The position numbers and the translations under genes were made by a program. Shown here piece after piece: positions 27,521 to 37,338 of a stretch of DNA of 64,000 bases; the first letter of the stretch is position 1, and each line of letters opens with the position of its first letter. Source of the stretch: Hujiaoplasma nucleasis (GTDB taxonomy: Bacteria > Bacillota_I > Bacilli_A > Izemoplasmatales > Hujiaoplasmataceae); the NCBI RefSeq assembly GCF_013745115.1, contig NZ_CP051151.1, positions 1,240,001 to 1,304,000 on the forward strand, read 5' to 3'. A model generated the notes under the pieces. It did not search any database. It was not told where the DNA came from and was given only the letters and a program-made list of their open reading frames with translations.

Positions 27521-28372
27521 TTAGACAATTTTATATAAATTTATTAAATATTTATCCTTATGAAGGTCTATAAAGTCAATGATATCTTGATTTGGCTCTT
27601 CAATTAGCTTAAAAAACGATGATCCGGAACCTGTCATCACTAAAGCTTCGTCACCTAAATGTGTAAGTAAATTATCCTTAAATTCTCTTAAATCAATATC
27701 CAGTGAAATTGTTGTTTCTTCAAGAGCATTAAATAAATTTTTTTGAATGGTTTTAATGTCATTTTTTTCTATAGCATTTAACAAAATGTTCACATCTTTT
27801 TTAACCAATTGGTTTTTATCAAATTCATTGAAAACCGAAGCTGTTAAAACGTGTATTTTAGGATAAATCAATAATATTTGTTTATTTTTCAATTGATTTG
27901 GTATTGCTTCGACCACCTCTCCAGTTTTGGTAACTAAAGCAACTTCGTCAATAAGACAATAGGGTATATCTGCGCCAAATATTTCACCGATTTCTTGCAT
28001 TTCCTTTAATGACAATTCTAATTCACAAAGTTCATTGATTCCATGAATCACTGATGCTGCATCTGTCGAATTGCCTCCGAGGCCCGCACCATAAGGTATT
28101 AATTTATCAATTACAATTTGAATACCATGTTGAATATGGTATTTATCTTGCATATATCGAGCACATTGTAAAATCACATTGTCTTGGCTTGATAAAAACA
28201 TATCATTTGATTTAATAATGATACCTGTTGTTAATTGACATTTTTTTATTGTAATTTCATCATAAAGATCAATTTTTGCATTGACCATTTCTAGATCATG
28301 ATATCCGTCTTTTCTTTTATCCATAACATTTAAAAAAAGGTTAATCTTAGCATAAGCTTTTTTTCTAATCAT
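27521..28372 (-). CDS. ispE: 4-diphosphocytidyl-2-C-methyl-D-erythritol kinase
   Basis: 283 residues, GHMP kinase of the MEP isoprenoid route. N-terminus KKAYAKINLFLNVMDKRKDGYH, ATP-binding GAGLGGNSTDAAS, C-terminal MTGSGSSFFKL. Its presence implies isoprenoids are made by the non-mevalonate route. Start ATG 28372 is fixed by the conserved AKINLFL; the ribosome binding site is separated from it by a hairpin. Confidence 0.96.
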   Translation of the reverse strand: MIRKKAYAKINLFLNVMDKRKDGYHDLEMVNAKIDLYDEITIKKCQLTTGIIIKSNDMFLSSQDNVILQCARYMQDKYHIQHGIQIVIDKLIPYGAGLGGNSTDAASVIHGINELCELELSLKEMQEIGEIFGADIPYCLIDEVALVTKTGEVVEAIPNQLKNKQILLIYPKIHVLTASVFNEFDKNQLVKKDVNILLNAIEKNDIKTIQKNLFNALEETTISLDIDLREFKDNLLTHLGDEALVMTGSGSSFFKLIEEPNQDIIDFIDLHKDKYLINLYKIV

Positions 28373-28405
28373 TTTTTTCGCTAAAAATAAATTTAGCTCC
28401 CTCCT
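28373..28405 (-). promoter_or_regulatory. ispE ribosome binding site with intervening hairpin
   Basis: AGGAGG at 28400-28405 and ATG at 28372 are separated by 27 bases that include a hairpin at 28380-28397: GCTAAA, loop TTTATT, TTTAGC. With it folded the spacing is about 9 bases. Same layout as prs and mnmE in this window. Confidence 0.5.
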
Positions 28406-28466
28406 TATGTCTTGATTACCTTTATTTTATCATAATTATTAAGTTTTGTTTAGGTTAGGAAATATT

Positions 28467-28799
28467 TTAATTGATAATTTCTATACTCAAAACATCTATC
28501 GCTGGTATTTTTTCTTCTGTTGTTAAGATTAAAATTTTAAAAATAAAATCTAACTTTTTGATTTTTCCATAACTGCTTTTAATATAACCCCGGTCATAAT
28601 AATTCACTTCAACTTCTGATTGGTTAATCATCGCTTCTTGAATATTTCTATTTAATTCATCATAATCATCATCACTTAAAATAGGTTTATCTTGTTTTTT
28701 TAGTCGATGTTTCATTTCATCTAACATAGAGTAATAACCATTAAGGGCATTAAAAGGTGCCCATTTGATTAAACCTCTATCAACATATTGACTAGGCAT
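28467..28799 (-). CDS. YolD-like protein
   Basis: 110 residues from ATG 28799, overlapping the polymerase stop by 8 bases. Starts MPSQYVDRGLIKWAPFNALNGY as in YolD-like proteins, and ends with a beta-rich region (YYDRGYIKSSYGKIKKLDF). YolD family members are encoded beside UvrX/UmuC-like translesion polymerases and are proposed UmuD replacements; the overlap here fits. Confidence 0.85.
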   Translation of the reverse strand: MPSQYVDRGLIKWAPFNALNGYYSMLDEMKHRLKKQDKPILSDDDYDELNRNIQEAMINQSEVEVNYYDRGYIKSSYGKIKKLDFIFKILILTTEEKIPAIDVLSIEIIN

Positions 28800-30057
28800 T
28801 ATGACCACCAATCATCTTATTTCTATTTTTAAGTGTTGATGATTCTAATTCACTGGACGCTCTAGTCACAGCGTTTTTTCCAAATTTATCATGAATTAAA
28901 TCAACTGTAGAAAACAACTGGTGTTCCTTAACAACAGCTTCAATATCCTCAAACAAAGAAACTTGATAGCCTGCTTCATCAATTAAACCTGTTGCTGAAA
29001 CTCTAACTGATCGAATTGGTGAATTATCGTAAAACTTATCCATTAATTGGACACATGCTCTATAGATGTGAGTTGAAATATTTGTTGCTTGAGGCAATGC
29101 CATTTGTCTAGCAAAACCACCACCAACATCCTTACTATAACCCAAGCCAAAATGAATGGTTTTTGCTTGTTTTTTATGAATTCTTAATCTTCTACTTACA
29201 TCATCAACCATTTCTTGGATGATTTGATAAATTTCTGGTTTATAATAATCCTCAAACAATGTTTGTCCAATACCATAACTTTTACTTTGAGGTTTAAGTT
29301 TCATTTTTTCTTGTAACAAACTCATATCAATACCGTGAGAATGATAATAGAGTTCTTCGCCAATAATTCCAAATTTTTTCTTTAATATTTTTACATCATA
29401 ATTGGCAAGATCGCCAATTTTATAGATACCCATTTCATTTAGGTTTTTCTCCATATTGCGACCTATTCCCCACATTTCAGACAGGGGTTTAATAGGCCAT
29501 AACTTCTCTGGTAATTCATCATAAGTCCACTTAGCTATAAAGTCTGGACTTTTCTTAGATTCAATATCCAAAGCAAGTTTTGCGATTAACATATTAGGTC
29601 CTATACCACAAGTTGAATAAATTAATGTATCTTTATATATTCGATCCATAATCATTTTAGCAATCTCATAATCTGTTTTTTTATAGTAATTCAAATAACT
29701 AGTAACATCTAAAAAAACTTCATCAATTGAATAAACATACATATCTTCTTCAGAAACATAGTCTAAGTAAGTTTCGATAATTTTTGTTGAATATTCTAAA
29801 TACTTTTCCATGCGAGGTTTTCTATAGATAATTTTAATATTTTCAGGCAATTCATAAATTCGACAGCGATTAGGAACCCCTAATTTTTTTAAATATGGTG
29901 TCACCGCAAGAACAATTGAACCACCGCCTCGTTCTTTATCCGCAACCACCAAAGGTGTTTTAAAAGGATCTAATCCAGAGAGGGCGCATTCAACTGATGC
30001 ATAAAAACTTTTTAAATCAATACATAAAATATTTTTGTGAATTTTATATGCTTCCAT
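28792..30057 (-). CDS. Y-family translesion DNA polymerase (UvrX/UmuC-like)
   Basis: 421 residues from ATG 30057 (AAGGAGGTCGTC). Catalytic acidic residues in LCIDLKSFYASVECA and YSIDEVFLDVT; helix-hairpin-helix MWGIGRNMEKNLNEMGI; little-finger domain toward the C-terminus. Replicates past damaged bases. Pairing with YolD places it in the Firmicute UvrX/YqjW group rather than DinB. The C-terminus lacks an obvious clamp-binding peptide that I can identify. Confidence 0.93.
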   Translation of the reverse strand: MEAYKIHKNILCIDLKSFYASVECALSGLDPFKTPLVVADKERGGGSIVLAVTPYLKKLGVPNRCRIYELPENIKIIYRKPRMEKYLEYSTKIIETYLDYVSEEDMYVYSIDEVFLDVTSYLNYYKKTDYEIAKMIMDRIYKDTLIYSTCGIGPNMLIAKLALDIESKKSPDFIAKWTYDELPEKLWPIKPLSEMWGIGRNMEKNLNEMGIYKIGDLANYDVKILKKKFGIIGEELYYHSHGIDMSLLQEKMKLKPQSKSYGIGQTLFEDYYKPEIYQIIQEMVDDVSRRLRIHKKQAKTIHFGLGYSKDVGGGFARQMALPQATNISTHIYRACVQLMDKFYDNSPIRSVRVSATGLIDEAGYQVSLFEDIEAVVKEHQLFSTVDLIHDKFGKNAVTRASSELESSTLKNRNKMIGGHNA

Positions 30058-30166
30058 GACGACCTCCTTAACATTATTATACAACTTGTATTGGAAAATA
30101 TCATTAGATTTTTTGAATAAGAAAATTATATTTTCTTTGTTAATTTATGAAAACATCAAACAAAAA

Positions 30167-30187
30167 AAAGCCCCAATTATAGGGCTT
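30167..30187 (-). terminator. terminator after folD
   Basis: Stem AAGCCC/GGGCTT with an 8-base loop, followed on the minus strand by eight T's; 22 bases past the folD stop. Confidence 0.85.
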
Positions 30188-30208
30188 AAAATCATTAAAA
30201 AGTATTTA

Positions 30209-31057
30209 TTATCTCATGATGTTTTTAAAACAAGTGACTGTGTTTTTTAGAAGCATAGCTATGGTCATTGGACCTACGCCGCCAGGTACAGGTGTTATAT
30301 AACTTGCTTTATTTTTTACCGAATCAAAATCAATATCTCCATATAATTTTCCATCTATTCTTGAGATACCAACATCAATTAAAACAGCGCCTTCTTTAAC
30401 ATATGATTCATCAACCATCTTCGCTTTTCCAATAGCAACAACTAAAATATCAGCCTGTTTTGTAATCTCCTTCATATCTTTGGTTCGAGAATGTGTTATT
30501 GTGACTGTAGCATTGGCTTTTAAAAGTAAACTAGCCATTGGTTTGCCTACAATTTGACTTCTGCCCATTACTACAGCGTGTTTACCTTCAATATCAATTT
30601 GATAGGCTTTTAATAATTCCATAATTCCTAAAGGTGTGCAAGGCACTAAGGCTTCTAATCCTTTATTTAATCTTGCAACATGATGGTTAGAAAAACCATC
30701 AACGTCTTTTTTAGGTTCAATTAAATTAATGACTTTTTCTTCATCAATATGTTTGGGTATAGGTAATTGCAATAAAATTCCGTGCACAGAATTATCACTA
30801 TTAAGTTCCTGTATCAAATCAATTAACTCGTCTTCTTTAATAGATGATTCTTTTTTTATAATAGTTGATTTAATTCCAACCGCCTTAGAACTTCTTTCTT
30901 TTGAAGCTACATAAGTTTCGCTTGCAGGATCATCACCGATTAGGATAACTACCAAATGTGGCTTTTTACCATATTTATCATACAAATTAACAACTGCAGT
31001 TTTTATATCTTCTTTAATTTGTTTTGAAAGTTTTTTTCCATCTAAAATTTGACTCAT
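30209..31057 (-). CDS. folD: bifunctional methylene-THF dehydrogenase / methenyl-THF cyclohydrolase
   Basis: 282 residues. Interconverts methylene-, methenyl- and formyl-tetrahydrofolate. Motifs: YVASKERSSKAVGI with the catalytic Lys, GILLQLPIPKHI, DVDGFSN, GRSQIVGKPMASLL for NADP, and ITPVPGGVGPMTIAMLLKN. Ribosome binding site TAGGAGGTTTAT. Connects with glyA (at 55.3 kb) in one-carbon metabolism. Confidence 0.97.
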   Translation of the reverse strand: MSQILDGKKLSKQIKEDIKTAVVNLYDKYGKKPHLVVILIGDDPASETYVASKERSSKAVGIKSTIIKKESSIKEDELIDLIQELNSDNSVHGILLQLPIPKHIDEEKVINLIEPKKDVDGFSNHHVARLNKGLEALVPCTPLGIMELLKAYQIDIEGKHAVVMGRSQIVGKPMASLLLKANATVTITHSRTKDMKEITKQADILVVAIGKAKMVDESYVKEGAVLIDVGISRIDGKLYGDIDFDSVKNKASYITPVPGGVGPMTIAMLLKNTVTCFKNIMR

Positions 31058-31245
31058 ATAAACCTCCTATATGAAATACAATTAAAGTAAATTTATATTA
31101 ATATACAATTAATTATAACACAAAAACGATAAATATACATTTATCTCAGAATCTCCTATCCCAAATTTACAAATATTAAGTAAAATGTGATAAAATAAGA
31201 TGTTAAGAAAAACCTTAATTATCCCTAATGGAGAGGAAAATAAAC

Positions 31246-32505
31246 ATGGATGTATTGATTCACCCAAACTTTATAAAAGGACAATTTACACCACCACCAT
31301 CTAAATCTTATCTTCATAGAGCTATTATTGCTGCTTCTTTAGCATCAGGCAAATCTATAATTAAAAACATATTAATTGGAGATGACATCCAACAAACCAT
31401 TGAAGCCTTTAGATCTTTAGGTGTGAAAATAGAATATTTAGATAATCAACTAATTATAGAATCAACAGGAAAATTAAATTTCAATGATAATCATCCTATA
31501 TATTGTCATGAATCAGGTTCTACTTTACGATTTTTAATGCCTTTGCTAACGAATGATAAGGGTATTGAATTTCACGGTCAGAAATCTTTACTTAAAAGAC
31601 CACTTGATTTGTACGAAAAAATCTTTGCTGATCAAAATATTGTTTTTGTTCGGTTTGATGATTATATATACACTGAAGGTAAAATTAAAGCAAATATTTA
31701 TCATATCACTGATGATACAAGTTCACAATATATTAGTGGATTATTATTTACATTACCACTATTGAATGGTGATTCAGAAATAATTATTAAAGAAAATTTT
31801 GAATCAAGAAAATATATTGATATGACTATTTATATGCTTAAGCAATTTGGCATCAAAATTGAAAGTTTGAGCAATCACCATTTCTTCATTCCTGGAAATC
31901 AAGTTTATAAAGCCAGTGATATTGATATAGAATCCGATTATTCACAAGCCGCTTTTTTTATTGTTGGCGCAATATTAAATGGAGATGTCACAATCAAAAA
32001 CCTTAATATAAATAGCTTACAACCAGATAAAAAAATCATTGATATATTGTTGGATAGTCATGCTAATATTGATATTTTTCAAGATTCAATAAAAGTAAAG
32101 AAATCATTGGTTGATATTCAAAATATTGATTTATCCCAGACTATAGATTTAGGTCCAATATTATTTTTACTGGCATCACAATCTAAATCAAAAACAAACA
32201 TAAAACACATCAATAGATTGATTCATAAGGAATCAAATAGATTAGAAAATATGGTAGACATATTACATAAAATTAAAGCAAACTATAATCTGTTAGATGA
32301 TCAAATTACTATATCACACCAAAATACGATTGATTTAAAAGATATTTCTTCATACAATGACCATCGAATCGCTATGTCTTTAGCTATTTTATCAACCATT
32401 TCAAAATCACCTACCATCATCCGCCAAATGGAAGTAATTAATAAATCTTATCCAACTTTTTTAAATGATTTAGAAAATTTAGGAATAAAAATTGAGTATT
32501 TATAA
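31246..32505 (+). CDS. aroA: 3-phosphoshikimate 1-carboxyvinyltransferase (EPSP synthase)
   Basis: 419 residues. Start ATG 31246 with GAGAGGAAAATAAAC; the ATG 18 bases upstream overlaps that site. Motifs PPPSKSYLHRAIIAASLASG, GSTLRFLMPLL, SSQYISGLLF, DYSQAAFF and SSYNDHRIAMSLAI. Joins shikimate 3-phosphate with PEP. First gene of a six-gene chorismate operon with gaps of 12 bases or overlaps. Confidence 0.96.
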   Translation: MDVLIHPNFIKGQFTPPPSKSYLHRAIIAASLASGKSIIKNILIGDDIQQTIEAFRSLGVKIEYLDNQLIIESTGKLNFNDNHPIYCHESGSTLRFLMPLLTNDKGIEFHGQKSLLKRPLDLYEKIFADQNIVFVRFDDYIYTEGKIKANIYHITDDTSSQYISGLLFTLPLLNGDSEIIIKENFESRKYIDMTIYMLKQFGIKIESLSNHHFFIPGNQVYKASDIDIESDYSQAAFFIVGAILNGDVTIKNLNINSLQPDKKIIDILLDSHANIDIFQDSIKVKKSLVDIQNIDLSQTIDLGPILFLLASQSKSKTNIKHINRLIHKESNRLENMVDILHKIKANYNLLDDQITISHQNTIDLKDISSYNDHRIAMSLAILSTISKSPTIIRQMEVINKSYPTFLNDLENLGIKIEYL

Positions 32506-32517
32506 TAGGTGAAAGAT

Positions 32518-33534
32518 ATGAAGTTAAGCATTCATTCTAAATTAAGAGATTATGATGTTATCATCGAACAAAATTTAATCAAGAAAATACATAAGTATAT
32601 TGATAATACCCAAAGATACGTTATTATTACTGAAGATGGTATCCCTGAATTATATATTGATACCCTTACCAATCAAATAGATAAACACCACGTTATTGAG
32701 TTCAATCAAGGTGAATCATCAAAAAATATGGATACTTATTTAAAAATCATTCAAGAACTTAACGAAATATCGTTCACAAAAACCGATATATTAATTGCTT
32801 TAGGTGGCGGTGTCGTTACGGATATAACTGGATTTGTTGCTTCAACTTACTTAAGAGGCGTAGAGTATATTCAAATACCAACTACACTACTAGCTCAAGT
32901 TGATGCTTCCATCGGTGGAAAAACAGGGCTAAACCATCTTAACAATAAAAATATCATAGGTTCAATTTATCCTCCATCATTGGTTTTAATAGATCCACAA
33001 ACACTTTTAACCCTATCCAATAGACAAATGAATAACGGTATGGCCGAAGTCATTAAATGTGCATTAATCGATTCAAAAGAATTATTTGAAATCATCCAAA
33101 ACAAAAATTTCTTTTATCAAATAGAAAAAATCATCTATTTATCTTTAAAAACCAAAATCAAATACATTGAGTTAGATGAATTTGATCAACATGAAAGACA
33201 TGTCTTAAATTTTGGTCATACTTTAGGCCACGCCTATGAAAGCTATTATAAATATCAAAAATATCTTCACGGTGAAGCTATAGCTCTTGGAATGTACCAA
33301 ATGATTTTTAATCAACCACTAAGAAACAAGGTAAAATTATTGTTAGAACAATATCATCTACCAATATCAGATTCTTTAGATCCTTATGATTTATTTGACT
33401 TTATAAAAAAAGATAAAAAAAGAATCAATCAATCCATAAAAATAATTGTATTGAATGATATAGAAAAACCTGAAATTATTAAAGTATCTTTAAAAACATT
33501 TTTGCATGATTATCTCGAAAGGAAATTTATATGA
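32518..33534 (+). CDS. aroB: 3-dehydroquinate synthase
   Basis: 338 residues; start ATG 32518 with AGGTG seven bases before. NAD-binding ALGGGVVTDITGFVASTYLRG, metal-site residues in NGMAEVIKCALI and NFGHTLGHAYES, and LHGEAIALGM. Converts DAHP to dehydroquinate. Stop TGA overlaps the aroC start (ATGA), which also shows TGA is read as stop. Confidence 0.96.
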   Translation: MKLSIHSKLRDYDVIIEQNLIKKIHKYIDNTQRYVIITEDGIPELYIDTLTNQIDKHHVIEFNQGESSKNMDTYLKIIQELNEISFTKTDILIALGGGVVTDITGFVASTYLRGVEYIQIPTTLLAQVDASIGGKTGLNHLNNKNIIGSIYPPSLVLIDPQTLLTLSNRQMNNGMAEVIKCALIDSKELFEIIQNKNFFYQIEKIIYLSLKTKIKYIELDEFDQHERHVLNFGHTLGHAYESYYKYQKYLHGEAIALGMYQMIFNQPLRNKVKLLLEQYHLPISDSLDPYDLFDFIKKDKKRINQSIKIIVLNDIEKPEIIKVSLKTFLHDYLERKFI

Positions 33535-34613
33535 ATAGTGTAGGAAAAAATATCATCATTACATTTTTTGGTGAATCACACTCATCATACATGGGTATTG
33601 TCATTGATCATTTAAGTCCTGGTATTGAAATCAATCACGATTTAATAAAAAGCAATTTAGAAAAAAGAAGACCTAAAAGTAAATTAAATACTTCTAGACT
33701 TGAGTTTGATGAATACGAGGTCATCTCAGGGATTAAAGACAATAAAACCACAGGTGCACCCTTAACTTTTTTAATTAAAAATAATGATGTTCAATCTAAA
33801 GACTATCCAAACTTAAACCAGATACCTAGACCATCACACGCAGATTATCCTGCATATATAAAATACAAAGGCAAGAATGATTATCTAGGTGGAGGTATGT
33901 TTTCTGGAAGATTAACCGCTTTATGGGTCATTGTAGGTTCTATTGCTCAAGATATATTAGAGAAGAAAAATATATTTTTAGGCTCTCATATCAAAAAAAT
34001 CCATCACCTATATGATGATTCTTTTGATTATTCCAATGTTTCAAAAAAACTCATTCAAGATCTAAATAAATCAGATATCCCTTTAATTAATAATAAAATA
34101 GAAGAAGATATTATTAAATTAATTGACCAAACCATTAAAGAAAAAGACTCTATTGGTGGAATTATGGAATCTGCTATCATTAATTTGCCTGTTGGTTTAG
34201 GACAACCAATTTTTCATTCTATAGAAAGTTATTTATCATATTTACTATTTTCAATACCATCAGTAAAGGGTGTTGAATTTGGTGATGGTTTTGATATAAG
34301 TGACTTAAAAGGCTCTGAAGCAAACGATCAATACACAGTTGAAAATGGCATTATTAAGACAAAAACCAACCATAATGGTGGTTGTCTTGGTGGATTAACA
34401 ACTGGAATGCCATTAGTTGTTAAAACAGCTTTCAAACCTATAGCATCTATAAAACAAGTCATGAATACAGTTGACACAACAAAAAATGAAAACACCCAAA
34501 TTCTTCTTTCTGGAAGACATGATGCTCAAATACTAACAAGAGTCAGTTCAGTTATTAATGCAGTTCTAAATTTTGGAATTTTAGATTTCTTATCAGGAGA
34601 AGAGAAACAATGA
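33531..34613 (+). CDS. aroC: chorismate synthase
   Basis: 360 residues. Motifs GESHSSYMGIVIDHLSPG, RPSHADYPAYIKYKG, YLGGGMFSGRLTA, GVEFGDGF, NHNGGCLGGLTTGMPLV and SGRHDAQILTRVSSV are the FMN/EPSP-binding signatures. It makes chorismate, the end product of this operon. ATGA overlaps on both sides. Confidence 0.97.
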   Translation: MNSVGKNIIITFFGESHSSYMGIVIDHLSPGIEINHDLIKSNLEKRRPKSKLNTSRLEFDEYEVISGIKDNKTTGAPLTFLIKNNDVQSKDYPNLNQIPRPSHADYPAYIKYKGKNDYLGGGMFSGRLTALWVIVGSIAQDILEKKNIFLGSHIKKIHHLYDDSFDYSNVSKKLIQDLNKSDIPLINNKIEEDIIKLIDQTIKEKDSIGGIMESAIINLPVGLGQPIFHSIESYLSYLLFSIPSVKGVEFGDGFDISDLKGSEANDQYTVENGIIKTKTNHNGGCLGGLTTGMPLVVKTAFKPIASIKQVMNTVDTTKNENTQILLSGRHDAQILTRVSSVINAVLNFGILDFLSGEEKQ

Positions 34614-35860
34614 AATTTGCTTTAATTGGTTCTAATATTAGTCAAAGTTATTCTAAAACCATTCACGAAAATCTATTAATCAATAATTACCAATTACTAC
34701 AGATTAAAGATATCAAGGATGTTTTTAACTATGATTTAAAAGGGTTTAATGTAACCCATCCATTTAAAGAAGATATTATTCCTTATTTATCATCCATGGA
34801 CGATATTGCAAAAGAAACAAGAGCTGTGAACACTGTTTTAAAAAAGAACAATCACTATATTGGCTTTAATACTGATTATGAAGGTTTTAAAGCAATGATG
34901 GCTTATAACCACGTTGATTTTCAAGGAAAAAATGTACTTATACTAGGTAACGGAGCTAGTTCAAGAACAGTTGAACATTATTTAATGAAACAAAATGTCA
35001 AATCTCTTACAAAGTTAGTTAGAACTATTAAAGGCGATCACGAAGATTTGATAAAAAACCAAAACAAATATATGGATACACATATAATCATTAATACAAC
35101 AACTGTCGGTATGAGTCCTCATACAAAAGATAAACTTATATTAAACTTTCACAATTTTCCTGAATGTACTTTAGTCATTGATATAATTTATAACCCTTAT
35201 AGAAGTAAACTCTTAATTGAAGCTGAAAAATTTAATATAAAAACAATTAATGGCTTATATATGTTATTAATTCAAGCAAAAAAAGCTCAAGAAATTTGGT
35301 TAAACCAAACCATTGACTTAAATACAGTTAATAAAGTTTATCACCATCTAATTAACCAATATATAAATTTGGTTTTAATTGGGATGCCTTTAAGTGGAAA
35401 AACTACATATGGTCAATTAATAGCTAAAGCATTAAATAAAAAATGGATTGATACTGATATAAAAATCGAAGAATACAGTCAGTTAAAAATTCCACAAATA
35501 TTTAAATTATCTGGAGAAGAAAAATTCCGCGAAATAGAAAGTCAAGTCATAGACTTAATTCACCAAAATCAAGGAATTATTATTTCAACTGGTGGTGGAG
35601 TTATTTTAAACCATACAAACATTGAAAAACTTAAAGAAAATGGACTAATTATTTATATTAATAATCAAACAACAAATCTTAATAATATTGATTTTAGCCA
35701 TAGACCTCTGATAAATAACCTAGATGATATAAAAAAAATGAAAGAAAAAAGAGATCCTATATACAAAGAAGTTGCTGATATAGAAATGATTATAGATGAA
35801 TCCAATCCATTTTCAGTAGAAAGGTTTAGGGATAGTGTGTATGAATATTTTAATCATTAA
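34610..35860 (+). CDS. fused shikimate dehydrogenase - shikimate kinase (AroE-AroK)
   Basis: 416 residues, two enzymes in one chain. Residues 1-about 245: shikimate dehydrogenase (SNISQSYSKTIHENLL; NVTHPFK with the catalytic Lys; GFNTDYEGF with the catalytic Asp; NADP loop LGNGASSRTV; NGLYMLLIQAKKAQEIW). Residues about 247-416: shikimate kinase (Walker A GMPLSGKTT, DTDIKIEE, REIESQVI, STGGGVIL, RPLI lid). The junction is short, with no clear linker. Together they perform two consecutive steps, dehydroshikimate to shikimate to shikimate 3-phosphate. The next start codon lies inside its 3' end. Confidence 0.95.
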   Translation: MKFALIGSNISQSYSKTIHENLLINNYQLLQIKDIKDVFNYDLKGFNVTHPFKEDIIPYLSSMDDIAKETRAVNTVLKKNNHYIGFNTDYEGFKAMMAYNHVDFQGKNVLILGNGASSRTVEHYLMKQNVKSLTKLVRTIKGDHEDLIKNQNKYMDTHIIINTTTVGMSPHTKDKLILNFHNFPECTLVIDIIYNPYRSKLLIEAEKFNIKTINGLYMLLIQAKKAQEIWLNQTIDLNTVNKVYHHLINQYINLVLIGMPLSGKTTYGQLIAKALNKKWIDTDIKIEEYSQLKIPQIFKLSGEEKFREIESQVIDLIHQNQGIIISTGGGVILNHTNIEKLKENGLIIYINNQTTNLNNIDFSHRPLINNLDDIKKMKEKRDPIYKEVADIEMIIDESNPFSVERFRDSVYEYFNH

Positions 35861-36275
35861 TGGACCAAACCTTAATTTATTAGGTACAAGAGAAACAGAA
35901 ATCTATGGAAATAGCACTTATAAGGTTTTAGTTCAATATATTAAAAAGTATGCTAAAGTACATAAAGTATCAGTCAAAATATATCAGTCAAACCATGAAG
36001 GAAAGATTATTGATTATATACAAAAACACCAAAAAAAATATCAAGCCATTATCATTAATCCAGGTGCTTTTACACATTATTCTTATGCTATTAGAGATTG
36101 CTTAAGTGCTTATTCGTTAAAAAAAATAGAAGTTCATCTTTCTAATATATATGAAAGAGAAGATTTTAGAAAAGTCTCTGTTATAAAAGATGTTGTTGAT
36201 ATGAGTGTTTTAGGAAAAGGTTTTGATAGTTATATTGAAGCTATAGATTTACTATTAAAGGGTGAGATAAAATGA
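35841..36275 (+). CDS. aroQ: type II 3-dehydroquinate dehydratase
   Basis: 144 residues from ATG 35841, 20 bases inside the aroE-aroK gene. IINGPNLNLLGTRETEIYG with the catalytic Tyr, YQSNHEGKIIDYI, INPGAFTHYSYAIRD, VHLSNIYEREDFRKVSV. Removes water from dehydroquinate. Type II length (about 145) matches. Overlaps aroF by ATGA. Confidence 0.96.
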   Translation: MNILIINGPNLNLLGTRETEIYGNSTYKVLVQYIKKYAKVHKVSVKIYQSNHEGKIIDYIQKHQKKYQAIIINPGAFTHYSYAIRDCLSAYSLKKIEVHLSNIYEREDFRKVSVIKDVVDMSVLGKGFDSYIEAIDLLLKGEIK

Positions 36276-37276
36276 TTGTTAAATTCAAAAAGAACGTTAA
36301 AGATATACAAATAAAACATCTACAAGATGTACTTAACCATCAAAATTATAAAACAACATTTATAGATGGAGATATCTATAAATTATTGGTTGTTATAGGA
36401 GATACATCTAGCTTAGAAACAAAGAGATTAACAGTATATGATTTTGTTGAAGATGTTATCAATATTCAAAAACCATATAAAGAATCATTGAAACAAGAAA
36501 AAAGAAAAGTCAATGTAGGAAATGTTACATTTAATGATGACAATATTGTTTTGATTGCTGGACCATGTTCAATAGAAAATGATCAAAGTTTAGATCTTTT
36601 ATCTTCACAACTCGTCAAACACCATACTCATATCATTCGAGGTGGAGCTTTTAAACCAAGAACAAGCCCTTACTCTTTTCAAGGTATAGGAGAAAAAGGT
36701 CTACATATTCTAAAAGAAATTAACAGAAAGTATAAAGTCCCTGTAATTAGCGAAATTACAGATGTAAGAGACATTGATTTATTTGTAAAATATGTTGATA
36801 TAATTCAAGTGGGTGCCAGAAACATGCAAAACTATGTTTTGTTAGAAGAACTAGGTAAAATCAATAAGCCTATTTTATTAAAAAGAGGCTTTGTTAATAC
36901 TATAGAAGAGTTATTGTTATCTGCAGAATATATTTTAGCTAATGGAAACAAAGATGTTATTTTATGTGAACGTGGAATTAGAACTTTTGAAAATCAAACA
37001 AGAAACACTTTAGATATATCTGCTGTTCCTGTCTTAAAAAAACTTACAAATCTACCGGTTATAGTCGATCCTTCGCACGCTGCAGGTCATTGGGAATATA
37101 TTGAATCTTTATCCTTGGCAGCTATTGCAGCTGGAGCTGATGGACTTATGATAGAAGTTCATGAAAATCCTGAATTTGCTTTAAGTGATGGCCAACAATC
37201 TCTTAAACCAGAAAAATATTTTAATTTAGTTGAAAAAATAAAAAAAATAGCAATTGCTATTGATAAAAAAATATAA
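36272..37276 (+). CDS. aroF: 3-deoxy-7-phosphoheptulonate (DAHP) synthase
   Basis: 334 residues. N-terminal about 70-residue ferredoxin-like/ACT-like regulatory domain (IVKFKKNVKDIQIKHLQDVL), then the type I-beta barrel: VLIAGPCSIEN, RGGAFKPRTSPYSFQG, QVGARNMQNY, LKRGF, DPSHAAGHW. First committed reaction, PEP plus erythrose 4-phosphate. Such N-terminal domains mediate feedback by aromatic amino acids. Last gene of the operon. Confidence 0.96.
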   Translation: MIVKFKKNVKDIQIKHLQDVLNHQNYKTTFIDGDIYKLLVVIGDTSSLETKRLTVYDFVEDVINIQKPYKESLKQEKRKVNVGNVTFNDDNIVLIAGPCSIENDQSLDLLSSQLVKHHTHIIRGGAFKPRTSPYSFQGIGEKGLHILKEINRKYKVPVISEITDVRDIDLFVKYVDIIQVGARNMQNYVLLEELGKINKPILLKRGFVNTIEELLLSAEYILANGNKDVILCERGIRTFENQTRNTLDISAVPVLKKLTNLPVIVDPSHAAGHWEYIESLSLAAIAAGADGLMIEVHENPEFALSDGQQSLKPEKYFNLVEKIKKIAIAIDKKI

Positions 37277-37338
37277 TAGTATCTAATCTATTTATTTATT
37301 TTTAATAAGTGATATAATAAAATAAAAGGAGGATATAA

